NCBI GenBank assembly: GCA_023678885.1
Contig: CM043009.1
Coordinates: 13,695,117-13,759,116 of the forward strand
Direction: 5' to 3'
From: Pogostemon cablin
Taxonomy: Eukaryota > Streptophyta > Magnoliopsida > Lamiales > Lamiaceae
Length of the DNA stretch: 64,000 bases
Positions 1 through 12,145 of the stretch are shown here, in pieces. Every line of letters begins with the position of its first letter. The stretch's first letter is position 1. Position numbers and translations under genes: made by a program. The notes under the pieces are model-generated. The model made no database searches and had not been told where the DNA came from. It was given only the letters and a program-made list of their open reading frames with translations.

Positions 1-776
1 GATAAGAGAGAGAGAGAGGGAGTTATGAAACTGTTACTTAACTCCTATCTCCTTGGATTTAATATACTGTGCCTCGCAGTTGTCAATAGAGTGACATGCG
101 TTACAGAACCCAGAAACGTTCATGCGCAAGACTGAACTAGAATACATCTCTCTCTCATCTTTCCTCTCTCAAGATTCACAACGTAAAATCCAGTTCTTCA
201 TATTCCACAATTAATACACACTCGTGGAAATTAATCTTTCAACCCTGTGTTGAAGATTTGATCCAGAGATCACAGTTTATACGTGAGTGTCAATCGGTTC
301 ATACACGTTCCAACTTATTTCTTCCGTTGCTTCATATTCCTACGGTGAGAGGTATGAGATTCCTCTTTATGCATGTGTAGGGTTCGTGCCTTGTGTGAAT
401 GTAAGTTTTCCATCATACACCATCACGGAGATGGATTCATTAATAATTTTGGGGATTTTATTTGAGCTGATCGCTTTTTGTAGAAACATCATCGGAAGGG
501 ACTTCGGCGTATCGTCGGCCGTCATTTCACCGGTAACGCTACAATTCATCGGTGGCAAAGCCATCCTATACCCAAATCTAATCCATCATTTCAGTAGAAC
601 AATAATTGAAAAGAAAATAAAATTAATCACGTTTCACCCTAGCAGGAGCAGAGAGAACATATGGAGAGAGAATAATAAAAATAAATCAGTGTGGAAAGAG
701 AGAAAGATGAGGCAACGTGAATAGAAAGAAAGGAAAATGGCAGGGGAATTTGATTCCCCAATGCCTTCACCAATGA
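1..776. other. Unassigned transcribed-looking DNA, no gene recognised
   Basis: Begins with a short GA microsatellite (about 5-22). There is one open frame of 145 codons on the plus strand (287-724), but its translation shows no family I recognise and the last third is charged low-complexity sequence. CT-rich stretches near 150-175 could belong to a 5' leader. I see no convincing start context, splice pair or domain, so I leave it unassigned. Confidence 0.3.
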
Positions 777-1065
777 TGTGTTGACCTAGTGGTCTGGGTC
801 AACATTGAGTTAGTCCCCCGGTGCGCAATGGTAGAACAATTAATATTGAGGGCTAGAAGCGGCAGTGTGGGAGGCTGAAACTTGGTGGAGGATCGACTCC
901 TTGTGCGCAGTAGTTAAAGATATTACTTGGGATCCATTGTGTGGCTACCGCGGTTTACCTGGAGGCAGTTCTGAGGGGCTGAGATTGTTTCCTCGAGGAC
1001 TAGTCGGGCGTAAGCCCGGAACCTCGATCATAAAAAAAAAAAATAATAATAATAAAATAAAAAAA
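777..1065 (+). mobile_element. tRNA-derived SINE
   Basis: A pol III-type internal promoter is visible: a box A-like motif (TGCGCAATGG, 822-831) and a box B-like motif (GGATCGACTCC, 890-900), followed by a GC-richer body and a 3' A-rich tail of AAT/A runs starting near 1032. This is the build of plant tRNA-derived SINEs. The A-to-B spacing (58 nt) is wider than in most tRNAs. I could not find a clear target-site duplication, so both ends are approximate. Confidence 0.6.
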
Positions 1066-1387
1066 TGAAGAGAAAGAAGGAAGAAGGAAGGGAGAGAAAG
1101 AGGAGAGAGAAGGATAACGTTAGGGGAGATTGAACGAGATAAAGAGGAGAGAGAATGGTGGGGCATGACTTGTGTCATTAATAAAATATTCGATTCCATA
1201 GATTTAAAAAATAAGTCTGTCTCACCCTAGCGATTGTCTTTAATTTAATTTAATGTAAACAACGAAAAATAAAAGCGGCGTCCATTCTTCTATGATAACC
1301 AATTAAGAAATCATTCCTCATCCAAAATTATTTATTAATCTCATCCATTAACGCAGTTTTTATATTAAGAAATTATGCCTTCATTCA

Positions 1388-1389
<2 letters not shown>

Positions 1390-1439
<50 letters not shown>

Positions 1440-1440
1440 T
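1390..1440. repeat. (ATT)n microsatellite
   Basis: About 16 uninterrupted ATT/TTA trinucleotides. Confidence 0.95.
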
Positions 1441-1489
1441 ACAAACTAAAAACATTGTTTAAAAAACAAAATTGCTATTATTTTCATTC

Positions 1490-2050
1490 CACGTGCAGTA
1501 ATTAATAAAATAATTTAATTGAAAGATTATTACTTTTCTTTGTTTAATTATTAATTTTTATTAAAAATATTATCACACTTTTGTCAATCCTATAAATTAT
1601 TCTTACAATAATTTAATAGGATCATTATTACTTTTTATTAATGATATATCAATTTTTATTAAAAATATTATCATTTTTACTCTTTTCATATAAATTGTTA
1701 ATGTGTGAAATAGTTCAAGTAATGATTATCATTTTAATCTCTTTTTATTATAAATAGTAGTATTAATTTTTTATTGCCATAAAAAAAATTCATTAAAAAC
1801 TCATTATAAAATATATTATCACTCTTCATTTGTCCTATAAATTATTCATACATGAAATATTTTAATCAGACACTTATCACTTTTTGCATGATTAGTTATC
1901 ACTTTCTATTAAAACTTTAATCTCTTTTTATTCGTCCTACATTTTTTTATGAAATGATTTAATTGGATGATTATCACTAATACATGATTAGATGTTGATT
2001 TTCATTAAAAATATTATCACTTTAAAAATAATTTAATTGGATTCGGCTCG
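1490..2050. repeat. AT-rich block with recurring TTATCACTTT motif
   Basis: The phrase ATATTATCAC(T/A)TTT or its variants recurs every 40-120 bp, often with CCTATAAATTATTCATAC-like filler between. The same phrase recurs in at least five other blocks of this window (2290-2540, 3600-3740, 4900-5090, 13780-14060, 43.2-45.6 kb, 49.66-49.76 kb), so this is a dispersed repeat family. A GTCTCACC motif lies just upstream (1217-1227), resembling the termini of the better copies near 43-45 kb. No coding capacity. Confidence 0.6.
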
Positions 2051-2928
2051 AATTTTCTGTGCCATTTTGGTACATCATCTCCTGTGTCACACTGTTGAAT
2101 GGACGATATGTAAGAGAGAGAGGGAAACTATACTCTATTTAGGAAAGCTTAAACCCTAGGTAATGGATGGTTGGATTTCTATATATCCCCTTTTATGTGT
2201 CAATAACTAACGTGTGATACAGAAGATGTTGCAAAAAAATGAGACAGAAGATCCGGTATGATTACCTTCTGTTAGTTATATGAATCTCTTATAAAATAAT
2301 TTAAATAGACGCTATCACTTTTAATTTATGAAAAATATTTTCACATTTTGTCCAACCTACAAATCGTATAAACAAATAAAAAAGTTATTATTCAAAAACT
2401 TTATTAAATTTAAATATACATGAAAGAGAAGAGACAAAATTATTAAAGGCTTGGATGAAACTCTATTGCACTTAAATAGTTATTTTTTATTAAAAATATC
2501 ATATCACTTTTCTTTAATGGGACGACTATTCGTACCCGAAAATGTTAAACATACCATAATATATTATTAAATAACAAACATAAGTATTACTAAATGAACC
2601 CCCATTTAATACCTTTCTACCCTTTCACTTTAAATCATTAAAGAGTAATTAATTATAACTCAACCACCCGTTGAAAGAATGGGCATTCAAGATCTCTTCC
2701 CTCCGTCCAGGAAATACATCCAGATTGATACTCAGCCCCGGATCAATACATTCAGGTTGTAGATGAATGATTAGATTTCTTAACACATCACAAAAGATGA
2801 TTACAGACATGTAAATCAAAGTGGATTAGGAGTAGGAGATGATTATGTTCAAATCGGATGTTATCAAAAAAAAGCTTTGCCTGCCATTTGACAAGACTAT
2901 GCCATTGGAATCGGAACATAACCTCAAT
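2051..2928. other. Intergenic, AT-rich, no gene seen
   Basis: Low-complexity AT-rich DNA with more TTATCAC motifs (2290-2540). The last 250 bp are slightly GC-richer and lead into the RBR fragment, but I see no open frame or promoter I would defend. Confidence 0.5.
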
Positions 2929-3290
2929 TCAGAATGTTGGACTAGAAGTTAGCATCAAACGGTGTTTTGAAAAGCTGGATCTCCTGAAAGTTGTTGCTGT
3001 TGAGAAGGAGTGTAGCGTGTGCAGTTGTCTTCGTCGTGTGTTTCCATGGCTTCCAAGCACAACCAACAGAACTCGAACCCACACATCCTTATACAAGTCA
3101 TGTGGTTGCACCCCTTATTTTCTATAATATCATCGATGCAATTCCAGCAGAACTTGAGGGAGCAATCATATTCCACAGGCGGGAAACTCGACTGCGTATT
3201 CGCAATCAGGGGAAAGGCACCACTTCTAGTACTCGCTGCATTCCACGTAGAACTGGAGAAGAAAGTGAAGAAACCTGTCTTTTTCATCAG
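2929..3290 (-). pseudogene. Fragment of ARIADNE-type RBR E3 ubiquitin ligase
   Basis: The minus strand has an open stretch of about 110 codons with the cysteine pattern of an RBR ligase: FCWNC, then a shortened linker, then NKGCNHMTC, then FEFCWLC and a CTRY tail. In ARI proteins these are the end of the IBR domain and the RING2 (Rcat) domain, which receives ubiquitin from the E2 on a catalytic cysteine and passes it to substrate. The piece between FCWNC and the RING2 is much shorter than in the family, the RING1 is absent, and sequence on either side is out of frame, so this is a broken, partial copy. It has no intron signal inside and could be a retrocopy or captured fragment. Family call is from motif recognition only. 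Confidence 0.65.
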
Positions 3291-4317
3291 CAGATGCGAA
3301 ACGTTCCAACATGTCTAATGCAACGGATTCACATTCTCGATCGATTAAGACACGTAATTCTTCCATCATCCTCGTGTTCTACACCTCCCCATCGCGTTCA
3401 CCTTCTACTGGATGATGAAGATGCCAGAGCCGCGGCACACCGCCTTGGTGGCTAAGAATGCCCAGCTAGGGTTCTGATTTATGAACATTCATCATAAAGG
3501 TTATTTTAGAAATTTCATCTATTGTTAATGAAGGTTATTTTAGACTTCTATAATTATGGGATACGTTTAGTATTTTCTGTGGTGCAAATAAATAGCCACC
3601 CCCTTCTTTAATATGTTGTCACTTTTTTATGTATACTATAATTTGTTCATTAAATAGATAATTGTACCATTATCACTTTTTGCCAATTGAGTATCACTTT
3701 TTATCTATCTCACGAAAGTTACTTTATAAGATTACCTTAGAGAAAATAAAGTAAAAAATTAATGAAATTTAAAGTAGGCAAAATTACTCATAGGTATATA
3801 TTATGTACTCATAATTATTGTGAGATACATTGATTTAAATAAATTACTCTCACATACAAAATATTAAAGTAAAATACCAAATATAACATTAAAACATACA
3901 CTTTTAAACCACAAATCCTAAACCTTCACCCATCGCCGGCCGCCGCCGCCGGCCGGTCACGGGACCACCGCCGAACTGCAGCTGGCCGGTCGCCGACCTC
4001 TGCCGAACCGACGCCGAATTTACACTTTTTTGCTGCACACGAATTTTCATACTGCACACAAATTTTTAAGTACAACACATTGTAAGGGTAATATTTGAAT
4101 ATCACTATATATTTTGTAGTTATTAGTAATATTTTGGTATGTTTGTATCTCATAGTAATAAATGATTTTTTAATGTACCTAGTAGTAATCATCCCTTTAA
4201 AGTAATCTTTTGTTGTTATTATTATAACTAAATATTATCCATCCGTGCTTTGCACGAAAATAATTATATAATGATTAAATACTTTTATATTTAATTTTTT
4301 TATTTTACTATAGTATA
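3291..4317. other. Intergenic; includes a GC-rich palindromic island
   Basis: AT-rich DNA with TTATCAC motifs at 3600-3740. A GC island at about 3930-4015 stands out: it opens with CGCCGGCCGCCGCCGCCGG, a near-perfect palindrome, and repeats GGCCGGTC-like words. The remainder shows no gene. Confidence 0.5.
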
Positions 4318-4559
4318 TACTCCCTCCGTCCCATTTCAATGTTTACGTTTGCTTTTTGCATGTTGATTAAGAAATATAATATTTTAATAGATAGTGGGTG
4401 AAAAAATATAATATATAATGTAAAGTTGGTAGGTGTATTAGTGTTGAATGATATATTAATTGTTTTAGGTGGGTCTCATATTCCAAAAAAGAAAACGTAA
4501 ACATTGAAATGGGACACGCAAAATAGAAACATAAATATTAAAACGGCACGGAGGGAGTA
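4318..4559. mobile_element. Stowaway-like MITE
   Basis: Starts TACTCCCTCCGTCCCATTTC and ends GGCACGGAGGGAGTA, the classical Stowaway (Tc1/mariner-derived) terminal inverted repeat with TA at both ends. Internal inverted segments (about 4331-4351 against 4494-4514) pair almost perfectly, so the copy can fold into a long hairpin. Confidence 0.9.
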
Positions 4560-4768
4560 TATACTAGTACAAAACCTGTGTATTACGCGGGACATGAAAT
4601 TATAATATTAATAAATATTATAATTTATTATCAAAAAAAATTATAATAAAATTAAATTTTTTATTAATTAAAAGAATTATAAAAAATATCAAAAAATAAT
4701 TTTTAAATCAAGATCTTATCAAAATAAAGCTCTCACTTAACATATGCAGAAGAAAAAAGTATAATAAA

Positions 4769-4772
<4 letters not shown>

Positions 4773-4814
<42 letters not shown>
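4773..4814. repeat. (AT)n microsatellite
   Basis: About 20 uninterrupted AT dinucleotides. Confidence 0.95.
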
Positions 4815-4818
<4 letters not shown>

Positions 4819-4874
4819 CAAAAGAAATTTTTAAGATATACAAAATTAATTTAAAAAGTGAAAAAAAATTTGTG

Positions 4875-5112
4875 TATGATCGTCTCACGGTAAGACTATT
4901 TTATACTTTCATAATTAATTATCATTTTTTTTAAAATATTATCACTTTTTATTTTATTCTTATTATAAATTATTTGAGTATAAATAATTTATTGCACCAT
5001 TTTCACTTTTCATTAATTAAGTAGCACTTTTTTACTGAAATATTATCACTTTTTATTTATCCCACAAAATTTATTTCATGAATAAGAAAGACGGTCTCAT
5101 AAAAGTCTTTGT
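4875..5112. mobile_element. MITE of the GTCTCAC/TTATCAC family
   Basis: Left edge reads ATCGTCTCACGGTAAGAC and right edge AGACGGTCTCATAAAAGTC, an imperfect inverted pair. The interior carries ATTATCATTT/ATTATCACTTTTTA motifs at roughly 40-60 bp spacing. Same architecture as copies at 43.2 and 45.3 kb. Ends are approximate. Confidence 0.55.
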
Positions 5113-5164
5113 CAGAAAAGAATAATAGTAAAGGAAATAATTATAAATAAAAGAAGAGTGCATA

Positions 5165-6069
5165 TTAGGTGCACCTCTTTTCTTAATTTAATTTGTGCAC
5201 CGGGTCGGATCCATTTTAAAATGGGTCATATATAACCTAAAAATAAGCATAAAAATTCATTCCAAATCAGCACCCACTCCTGCGATTCTCCCTCGTGATT
5301 TCTTCTATGGAGATTCTCAATCCATCGCTGATTTTGGCCATGATTCTCAATCCACCACACGATTCTCAATCCACACGCCACTACTGTTCATTACTTACGA
5401 ACCGTTGCTGCTGATTTCAACCGCGAGGATTCTATCGCCATTGCTGCTGATTTATCGCCAAGATTCCACCGTCGTGTTTTACCGATTTCGCCGCCATGCT
5501 TTGTTGATTTCGGTGCCAGATTTCGATTGTCGATTCAACCGCAGCTGTTGCGTATTTCTACATATTTCACCACAATTGAAGTTTCATTCCAAAATTTGGT
5601 AAAGTTCATCTTATCTCCAATTTCTAGTTCATCATGGCTTGGAACAACACGTAGATTGACTCGCTTTTGATTCTGAATGCCTCCCTTTTTTGTTTAGATC
5701 TCTGGATTTTAATTCTAAAATTTGTAAATTGGCCAGTGGTTCTGATTCTTCAGAATCCATTATTAATTTTACATTCACCAAATCCTATGCGTATATTTAT
5801 CACACTAAACTTGATTCTAAAACTAGCATCCTATTTATAGTGCCACAATTTTGTTTGAACTTTCCAAGTGTTTTCTTCTTTAAATTAAATAAACAATTTA
5901 CATTTGAACTGCTCAACAAAATAAGTATTAATTTCTATTATCTAATTATATATGTTTTATCTATTAATTGTATAAAGGTTTATTATGAATTGTACATGGT
6001 TATGTATGGTCTGTATTGTGTATCCACTTATGAGTTTGTGTATATGTATTGTCCTTATTTTACATGATT
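5165..6069 (+). other. Gene-like leader, product unknown
   Basis: From about 5230 composition rises and a CT-rich, GATTCTCAATCCA-repeating stretch runs to 5600, where AATTTG|GTAAAGTTC resembles a splice donor. Open frames at 5195-5602 and 5690-6067 have no recognisable domain; the second is pure AT-rich filler. A possible acceptor (AAATCACAG) lies at about 8180-8190 beyond the tandem array, so the array could sit in an intron of a degraded gene or transposon gene. This is inference; I cannot name the product. Confidence 0.25.
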
Positions 6070-8160
6070 ATGATTTATATGTTGGATTAGTTTAATTGTA
6101 TATGTTATCTTTGTCAGTTGTATATGGTATGGTATGAGTTGTATGTTATCTATGTTTCTCTGTTAATTGTATATAGGTAATTTCTAAATTGTACATAAGT
6201 ATGGTCTGAATTGTGCATTGTAAGTTGGATTATTTTAACTGTATATGTTTTCATCGTTAAGTGAATAAATATTTATTCTGAATTGTATGTGGTCATGATA
6301 GGCATCTTGGTAACATTATGCATTCGATGTGATGGATTTTTTTTACTGTATATGTTTTCTCTGTTAACTGTACATAGGAATGGTCTGAATTGTGCATAAG
6401 CATTATTTTATGTTGGATTATTTTAACTGTATATGTTTTCACCGTTAAGTGAACAAATGTGTGCTCTGAATTGTGTATGTGGTCATGATAGGCATCTTGG
6501 TATCATTATGCATTCGATGTGATGGATTTTTCTTTACTGTATATGTTTTCTTTGTTAACTGTACATATTAATGGTTAGAATTGTGCATAAGCATTATTTG
6601 TATGTTGGATTATTTTAACTGTATATGTTTTCACCGTTAATTGAATAAATGTGTGCTTTGAATTGTGTATGTGGTCATGATAGGCATCTTGGTATCATTA
6701 TGCATTCGATGTGATGGATTTTTCTTTACTGTATATGTTTTCTCTGTTAACTGTACATAGGAATGGTCTGAATTGTGCATAAGCATTATTTGTATGTTGG
6801 ATTATTTTAACTGTATATGTTTTCACCGTTAAGTGAATAAATGTGTGCTCTGAATTGTGTATGTGGTCATATAGGCATCTTGGTATCATTATGCATTCGA
6901 TGTGATGGATTTTTCTTTACTATATATGTTTTCTCTGTTAACTGTACATAGGAATGGTCTGAATTGTACATAAGCATTATTTGTATGTTGGATTATTTTA
7001 ACTGTATATGTTTTCACCGTTAAGTGAATAAATGTGTGCTCTGAATTGTGTATGTGGTCATGATAGGCATCTTGGTATCATTATGCATTCGATGTGATGG
7101 ATTTTTCTTTACTGTATATGTTTTCTCTGTTAACTGTACATAGGAATGGTCTGAATTGTGTATAAGCATTATTTGTATGATGGATTATTTTAACTGTATA
7201 TGTTTTCACCGTTAAGTGAATAAATGTGTGCTCTGAATTGTGTATGTGGTCATGATAGGCATCTTGGTATCATTATGCATTCGATGTGATGGATTTTTCT
7301 TTACTGTATATGTTTTCTCTATTAACTGTACATAGTAATGGTCTGAATTGTGCATAAGCATTATTTGTATATTGGATTATATTAACTGTATATGTTTTCA
7401 CCGTTAATTGAATAAATATGTGCTCTGAATTGTGTATGTGGTCATGATAGGCATCTTGGTAGCATTATTCATTCGATGTGTTGGATTTTTCTTTACTGTA
7501 TATGTTTTCTCTGTTAGCTGTACATATGAATGGTCTGAATTGTGCATAAGCATGATTTGTATGTTGGATTATTTTAACTGTATATATTTTCACCGTTAAT
7601 TGAATAAATGTGTTCTCTGAATTGTGTATGAGGTCATGATAGGCATCTTGGTATCATTATGCATTCGATGTGATGGATTTTTCTTTACTGTATATGTTTT
7701 CTCTGTTAATTGTACATAGTAATGGTCTGAATTGTGCATAAGCATTATTTGTATGTTGGATTATTTTAACTGTATATGTTTTCACCGTTAAGTGAATAAA
7801 TGTGTGCTCTGAATTGTGTATGTGGTCATGATAGGCATCTTGGTATCATTATGCATTCGATGTGATGTATTTTTCTTTACTGTATATGTTTTCTCTTTTA
7901 ACTGTACATAGTAATGGTCTGAATTGTGCATAAGCATTATTTGTATATTGGATTATATTAACTGTATATGTTTTCACCGTTAATTGAATAAATATGTGCT
8001 CTGAATTGTATATGTGGTCATGATAGGCATCTTGGTAGCATTATGCATTCGATGTGATGGATTTTTCTTTACTGCATATGTTTTCTCTGTTAACTGTACA
8101 TATGAATGGTCTGAATTGTGCATATGCATGATTTGTATGTTGGATTATTTTAACTATATA
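6070..8160. repeat. 192-bp tandem repeat array, about ten units
   Basis: The marker CATTCGATGTG occurs at 6321, 6511, 6703, 6894, 7086, 7278, 7470, 7662, 7854 and 8046, a spacing of 190-192 bp. Each unit has two related halves: one with CTGTATATGTTTTCTCTGTTAAC and GGTCTGAATTGTGCATAAG, the other with CTGTATATGTTTTCACCGTTAA and CTCTGAATTGTGTATGTGG. The unit therefore looks like a dimer of an older repeat near 96 bp. The left flank (6070-6300) holds more diverged half-units. Copies are highly similar, suggesting recent homogenisation. Confidence 0.95.
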
Positions 8161-11100
8161 TTTTAATTGTTTATTTTTATTAAATCACAGGGTATCTTTC
8201 AATATACTTCAAGTGTGAATCTATTGCTCATATATCTAAAGATGAACATTTTAGAAAATCAAAGTATGACTCTTCTACCTAAAATTTTATTTACACTTTA
8301 CACTTGCCATTGATTTTATTTAATATTTAGACTACATAAATTATGAGTTCATGGTCACGAATTACTGTATCTAGGGCATATCCATAAAATGAATTTTAAT
8401 TATTCCAAATTATTCATCATCTATCTAATCATAACCATAAGAGCCTTATACCTTCTACCCACCACACCATTCAGCTGGGGCATGCCCGGTGTAGTCAACT
8501 TGAGATTTAATCTCAACTTCTGATTATTAGTTCCTAACTATCCTAAGAGGTTTTCATCATCACGATTGAATCGTAATGATATGATATATTTTCCATGACG
8601 CTTCACTGTACCAGACTTACAATTCTTGAATTAATCCAAGAACTTAGACATACAGTGCATCAAATAAATATGTCGATTTCCAGAATAATCTTTGAATATT
8701 CATAACCACCTCTCGCCTGGATATTGTTAGGTTCGCTTGAATCAGAATGAACTAATTCCAACATATATATCTTTGGCTCTAAACCCCACAGCCTTTAATA
8801 GGCAGTTTATCATTTTTACTTCCAAGCAAGACTCACAAGTCTGATAGTTTCCACTTCAGATAAACCTTACGGTCTATCGGCTATCAACTTTTGAATCTTA
8901 CTTAAGTAAAATGAACTAATCTTAGATGCCAAATGTATGTTTAGTTCATCTTTGAAGGTTCTTTTCTCTTACTAATATTAGAAGATGCATTATTAATTAC
9001 TATTTGTTGCATCTGTGGGATGTACATGATTCAAGAGTATACTTTTTATCCACCAACGTACTTTAACGGATTATAGCCTCATTCCTCATTACTATGACCA
9101 TGTCATTTAAATGAAATGAAGTATCCATCCGTTAATGCATAGAAACTGAAATTAAATTCTTTCTATGAAACGTACGTAAAGACAATTTCTCATAATCAAT
9201 CGTTTATTCTTATCATGAGATAAATAAACAACTCCCACTGCAATAGCCACTACCTTTGTAGTTTTACCATGTTATTAACAATCTTATCCTTACTCAGTGA
9301 TAAACATTTAGTGATTCCAGTATCTACATACTTCGTGTCAGTAGATGCCATCACTAATCATGTTTAAACCATTAGTAAATAAGATATTAAACTTGTTCAC
9401 ATCATGATGAAAAATGGCTTTCTTTTGCCACATGTTTTGTTAGAAGTTTCCCACCATATACAACCTCTCGTATTTCAGGTAGAACTTGCTTAAAACATCC
9501 AGGCAAATTGTGAAGAATAAATTGATTTAGGTTTCCCTTTCAATTTCTATTCCAAGCTTTTTCAATTTATTCATCAATTCAACCATGATCTTGCGCCTTT
9601 TTAAATTACTCAAGTATCCGAAGAGTTACATGAGACCATCATATTTCTATGAACCTCTCATCTCTTCACTAGAAACTTTAATAGGCATCATGAGATGTCC
9701 TTTGTGAGAACACATATGTATTTTCTTAAGCAGTAGAAATTTAAAATCAAGATCCTTTTCTAATCAACTTATTTGGACAAGTAAATATTATTTCTTTTAG
9801 TAAACAATTAGTGAAATAAAACCATTCGTAATTCAGAGTATCACAAATAAATATTCCGATCAAATCTTCGAATTTTATCCTTTTATATTGATTCCCTCAA
9901 AACAATATAAAATAAAATTCACCGACATCTCAAGCACCGTGAGTCTGCAAGCCACGTTAGGGTGGACGTTTACAAACCCGAACATTTACAAGAGAAGGTT
10001 TTACCCATTAATTTTATTTGTCAACCTAACTTTATGACAAAATAATTAATAGTCGGTTCCTCTTTAGCCATGTAAATAATAGCAGTGACTCCGTTGGGGA
10101 GGATACTAATTATTCACATCTAAGTGTACACCATTATTTGATCCCAAGTCCGCTGCCCAAGCTTATGTGCCTTACTGTTGGAGAAGTACACACGCGCTCA
10201 GATAACTTTCTACAACTATCAATTATATAAGTTTGTACTAGTGAGCCGCATATAAGCTCATCCGTTAGGGAGGAAGGCACTATAGCCAACGTGCAAGTTC
10301 ATATGCATCACATTACAAACAATAATTATTTAAAGAAGTTTATACCAGTGATCCGTGAATAAACTCATCCGTTAGGGAGGAATGCTCTATTGCCAACGCG
10401 CAAGTTTACTCACATCACTTACAAACCAATAATGGAGGCCGTGGGAATTTATTACCAATCCCCTCTCCCACTTAGTTATTTAACACCGAGGGTTTTTAAC
10501 ATGTATATAATATTCAGAAATAAAATATACATCCTAGCATGCTTCTATTAACAGTAATTTAAATAAATAAATCACATAGAATATGCCTTTCACATATATA
10601 ACAATAATTGACAATTAAATCAATTAATCAGTTGTATAACATTAATTAATTGCATAAATAGTGGATCAATTAATTGGGCCCTAGAGCAACAAATAAGTAC
10701 AAAATGAGCAGCAGACTAAATAATTAATCAAGCCCATTATCCATGACCCATTAAATTAGCCCAAAATTAAATTAAATCCACCAAGCCCACTAGCACAAAA
10801 TTAGCCCACAAATAAATAACTAATTTATCATGCTTGGCCCATTACCCACAATTAATTAAAACCAACAATTAATATTGGCCCAGCAGCCCATTACCATTTA
10901 ATTAAAATTTGGGCCCAAAAGCCCAAAAACAAATTAAATAAATGAGCAGCCCCTAATATATTACTGAATTGGCCCTTTAATTAAACCTGTCAGCCCAATA
11001 GACACCTTAATAAACATTTAGGCCCAACAGCCCAAAATAATTATTAGGAAAAGAGCCCTGCAATTAAACTTGGCCCAACAAGGAAATGAGCCCAATAAGG

Positions 11101-12131
11101 CAGCCTCATCTCACAAACTGCTGCCCTATTAACAGCCGCCGTCCGATTGCACTCGGCAGCAGACACGAGAAGGGCACACCGGCGCCGCTGCTCTCTGCGC
11201 TAGCTCCGTCGGAGATTCGCCGATGACCTAGCTTGCGCGCGCCGTCACCCTCACCCTTCTGCCATTTCAGATCCGACGCTGCTGCAGGTCCGACTCCCAG
11301 CACTGTCCCACAAAGCAGCGACGACAGTCATTGAATCGACCGAGATGAAGCCGAGCCTCAATCGAACGACTCCTCCATAAATCGCTCCGGATCGTCCAGT
11401 CGATTCGCTTGGGATCCGCCCACTGAAAATGGCCGGAGCCTCCAGCCATCCCGCCCGGAATCTGCAATTGGCTCGCCCGAAACTATGGCGGTCGCGATCG
11501 GGACTAATACAGGCTCGCTCAGAAGCAGTTTCAGAGTCGACCAGAAGCGTTGCTGAGTCATCTCCGATGCCGCTGCAAGTTACCAGCCATCGTCGCGACT
11601 CCCCAGGGATGCATCCTTATGCTATCGCCATTGACGATCCCTATCAGCTGCTCACGCCAACCCAGTCAACGCCGCCGTCTGGTTCTGCATCGGTGGCTCC
11701 GTCTGAGTCGACGTGCCCAGTCACCGCCTCTCGGTGCCTCTGTTGCACATCGTGCAACCCAGCCTCGCCCTGAATCTGCCGCCTTTCGTACTTCTTGGTC
11801 CTCAGTCCCGTTCAGGGTCGTGTCGACGAGTGGGCAAGGCGTACCATCACTATGTGTGTGCGTGTGATAAATCCGTTCATAAGAGATCATCACAGAAGCA
11901 AATAGGGTGACCAGCGAATTTAATCATCAGCGATCAATAACACCAGATTAGTCAAATAGGGATTCATGGATTAATCAATATTAAACAAACCCCAAAAAAG
12001 AACTATCTCACTAGCGATAATATATCACAAAAAGCGCATCAGGAATAATGCGATTACAACCAGATCATATCATATAATCATATAATCACAAAAACCCAAT
12101 TTTACGTTTCACGTTTCACCACAAAACCAAT

Positions 12132-12144
12132 GCTCTGATACCAA
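12132..12144 (-). other. Primer binding site (copia)
   Basis: The minus strand reads TTGGTATCAGAGC directly after the LTR end, complementary to the 3' end of initiator tRNA-Met, the usual plant copia primer. Confidence 0.8.
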
Positions 12145-12145
12145 T

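Noticed and set aside
2991..3455. 154-codon plus-strand frame
   Set aside because: It is the antisense shadow of the RBR ligase fragment, which has the recognisable cysteine motifs on the minus strand.
6070..8160. Possible CRISPR-like array
   Set aside because: Units are directly adjacent 192-bp repeats without unique spacers, and the genome is a plant's.
11106..11910. Cluster of short frames on both strands
   Set aside because: Same GC-rich leader island in the inverted copia copy.
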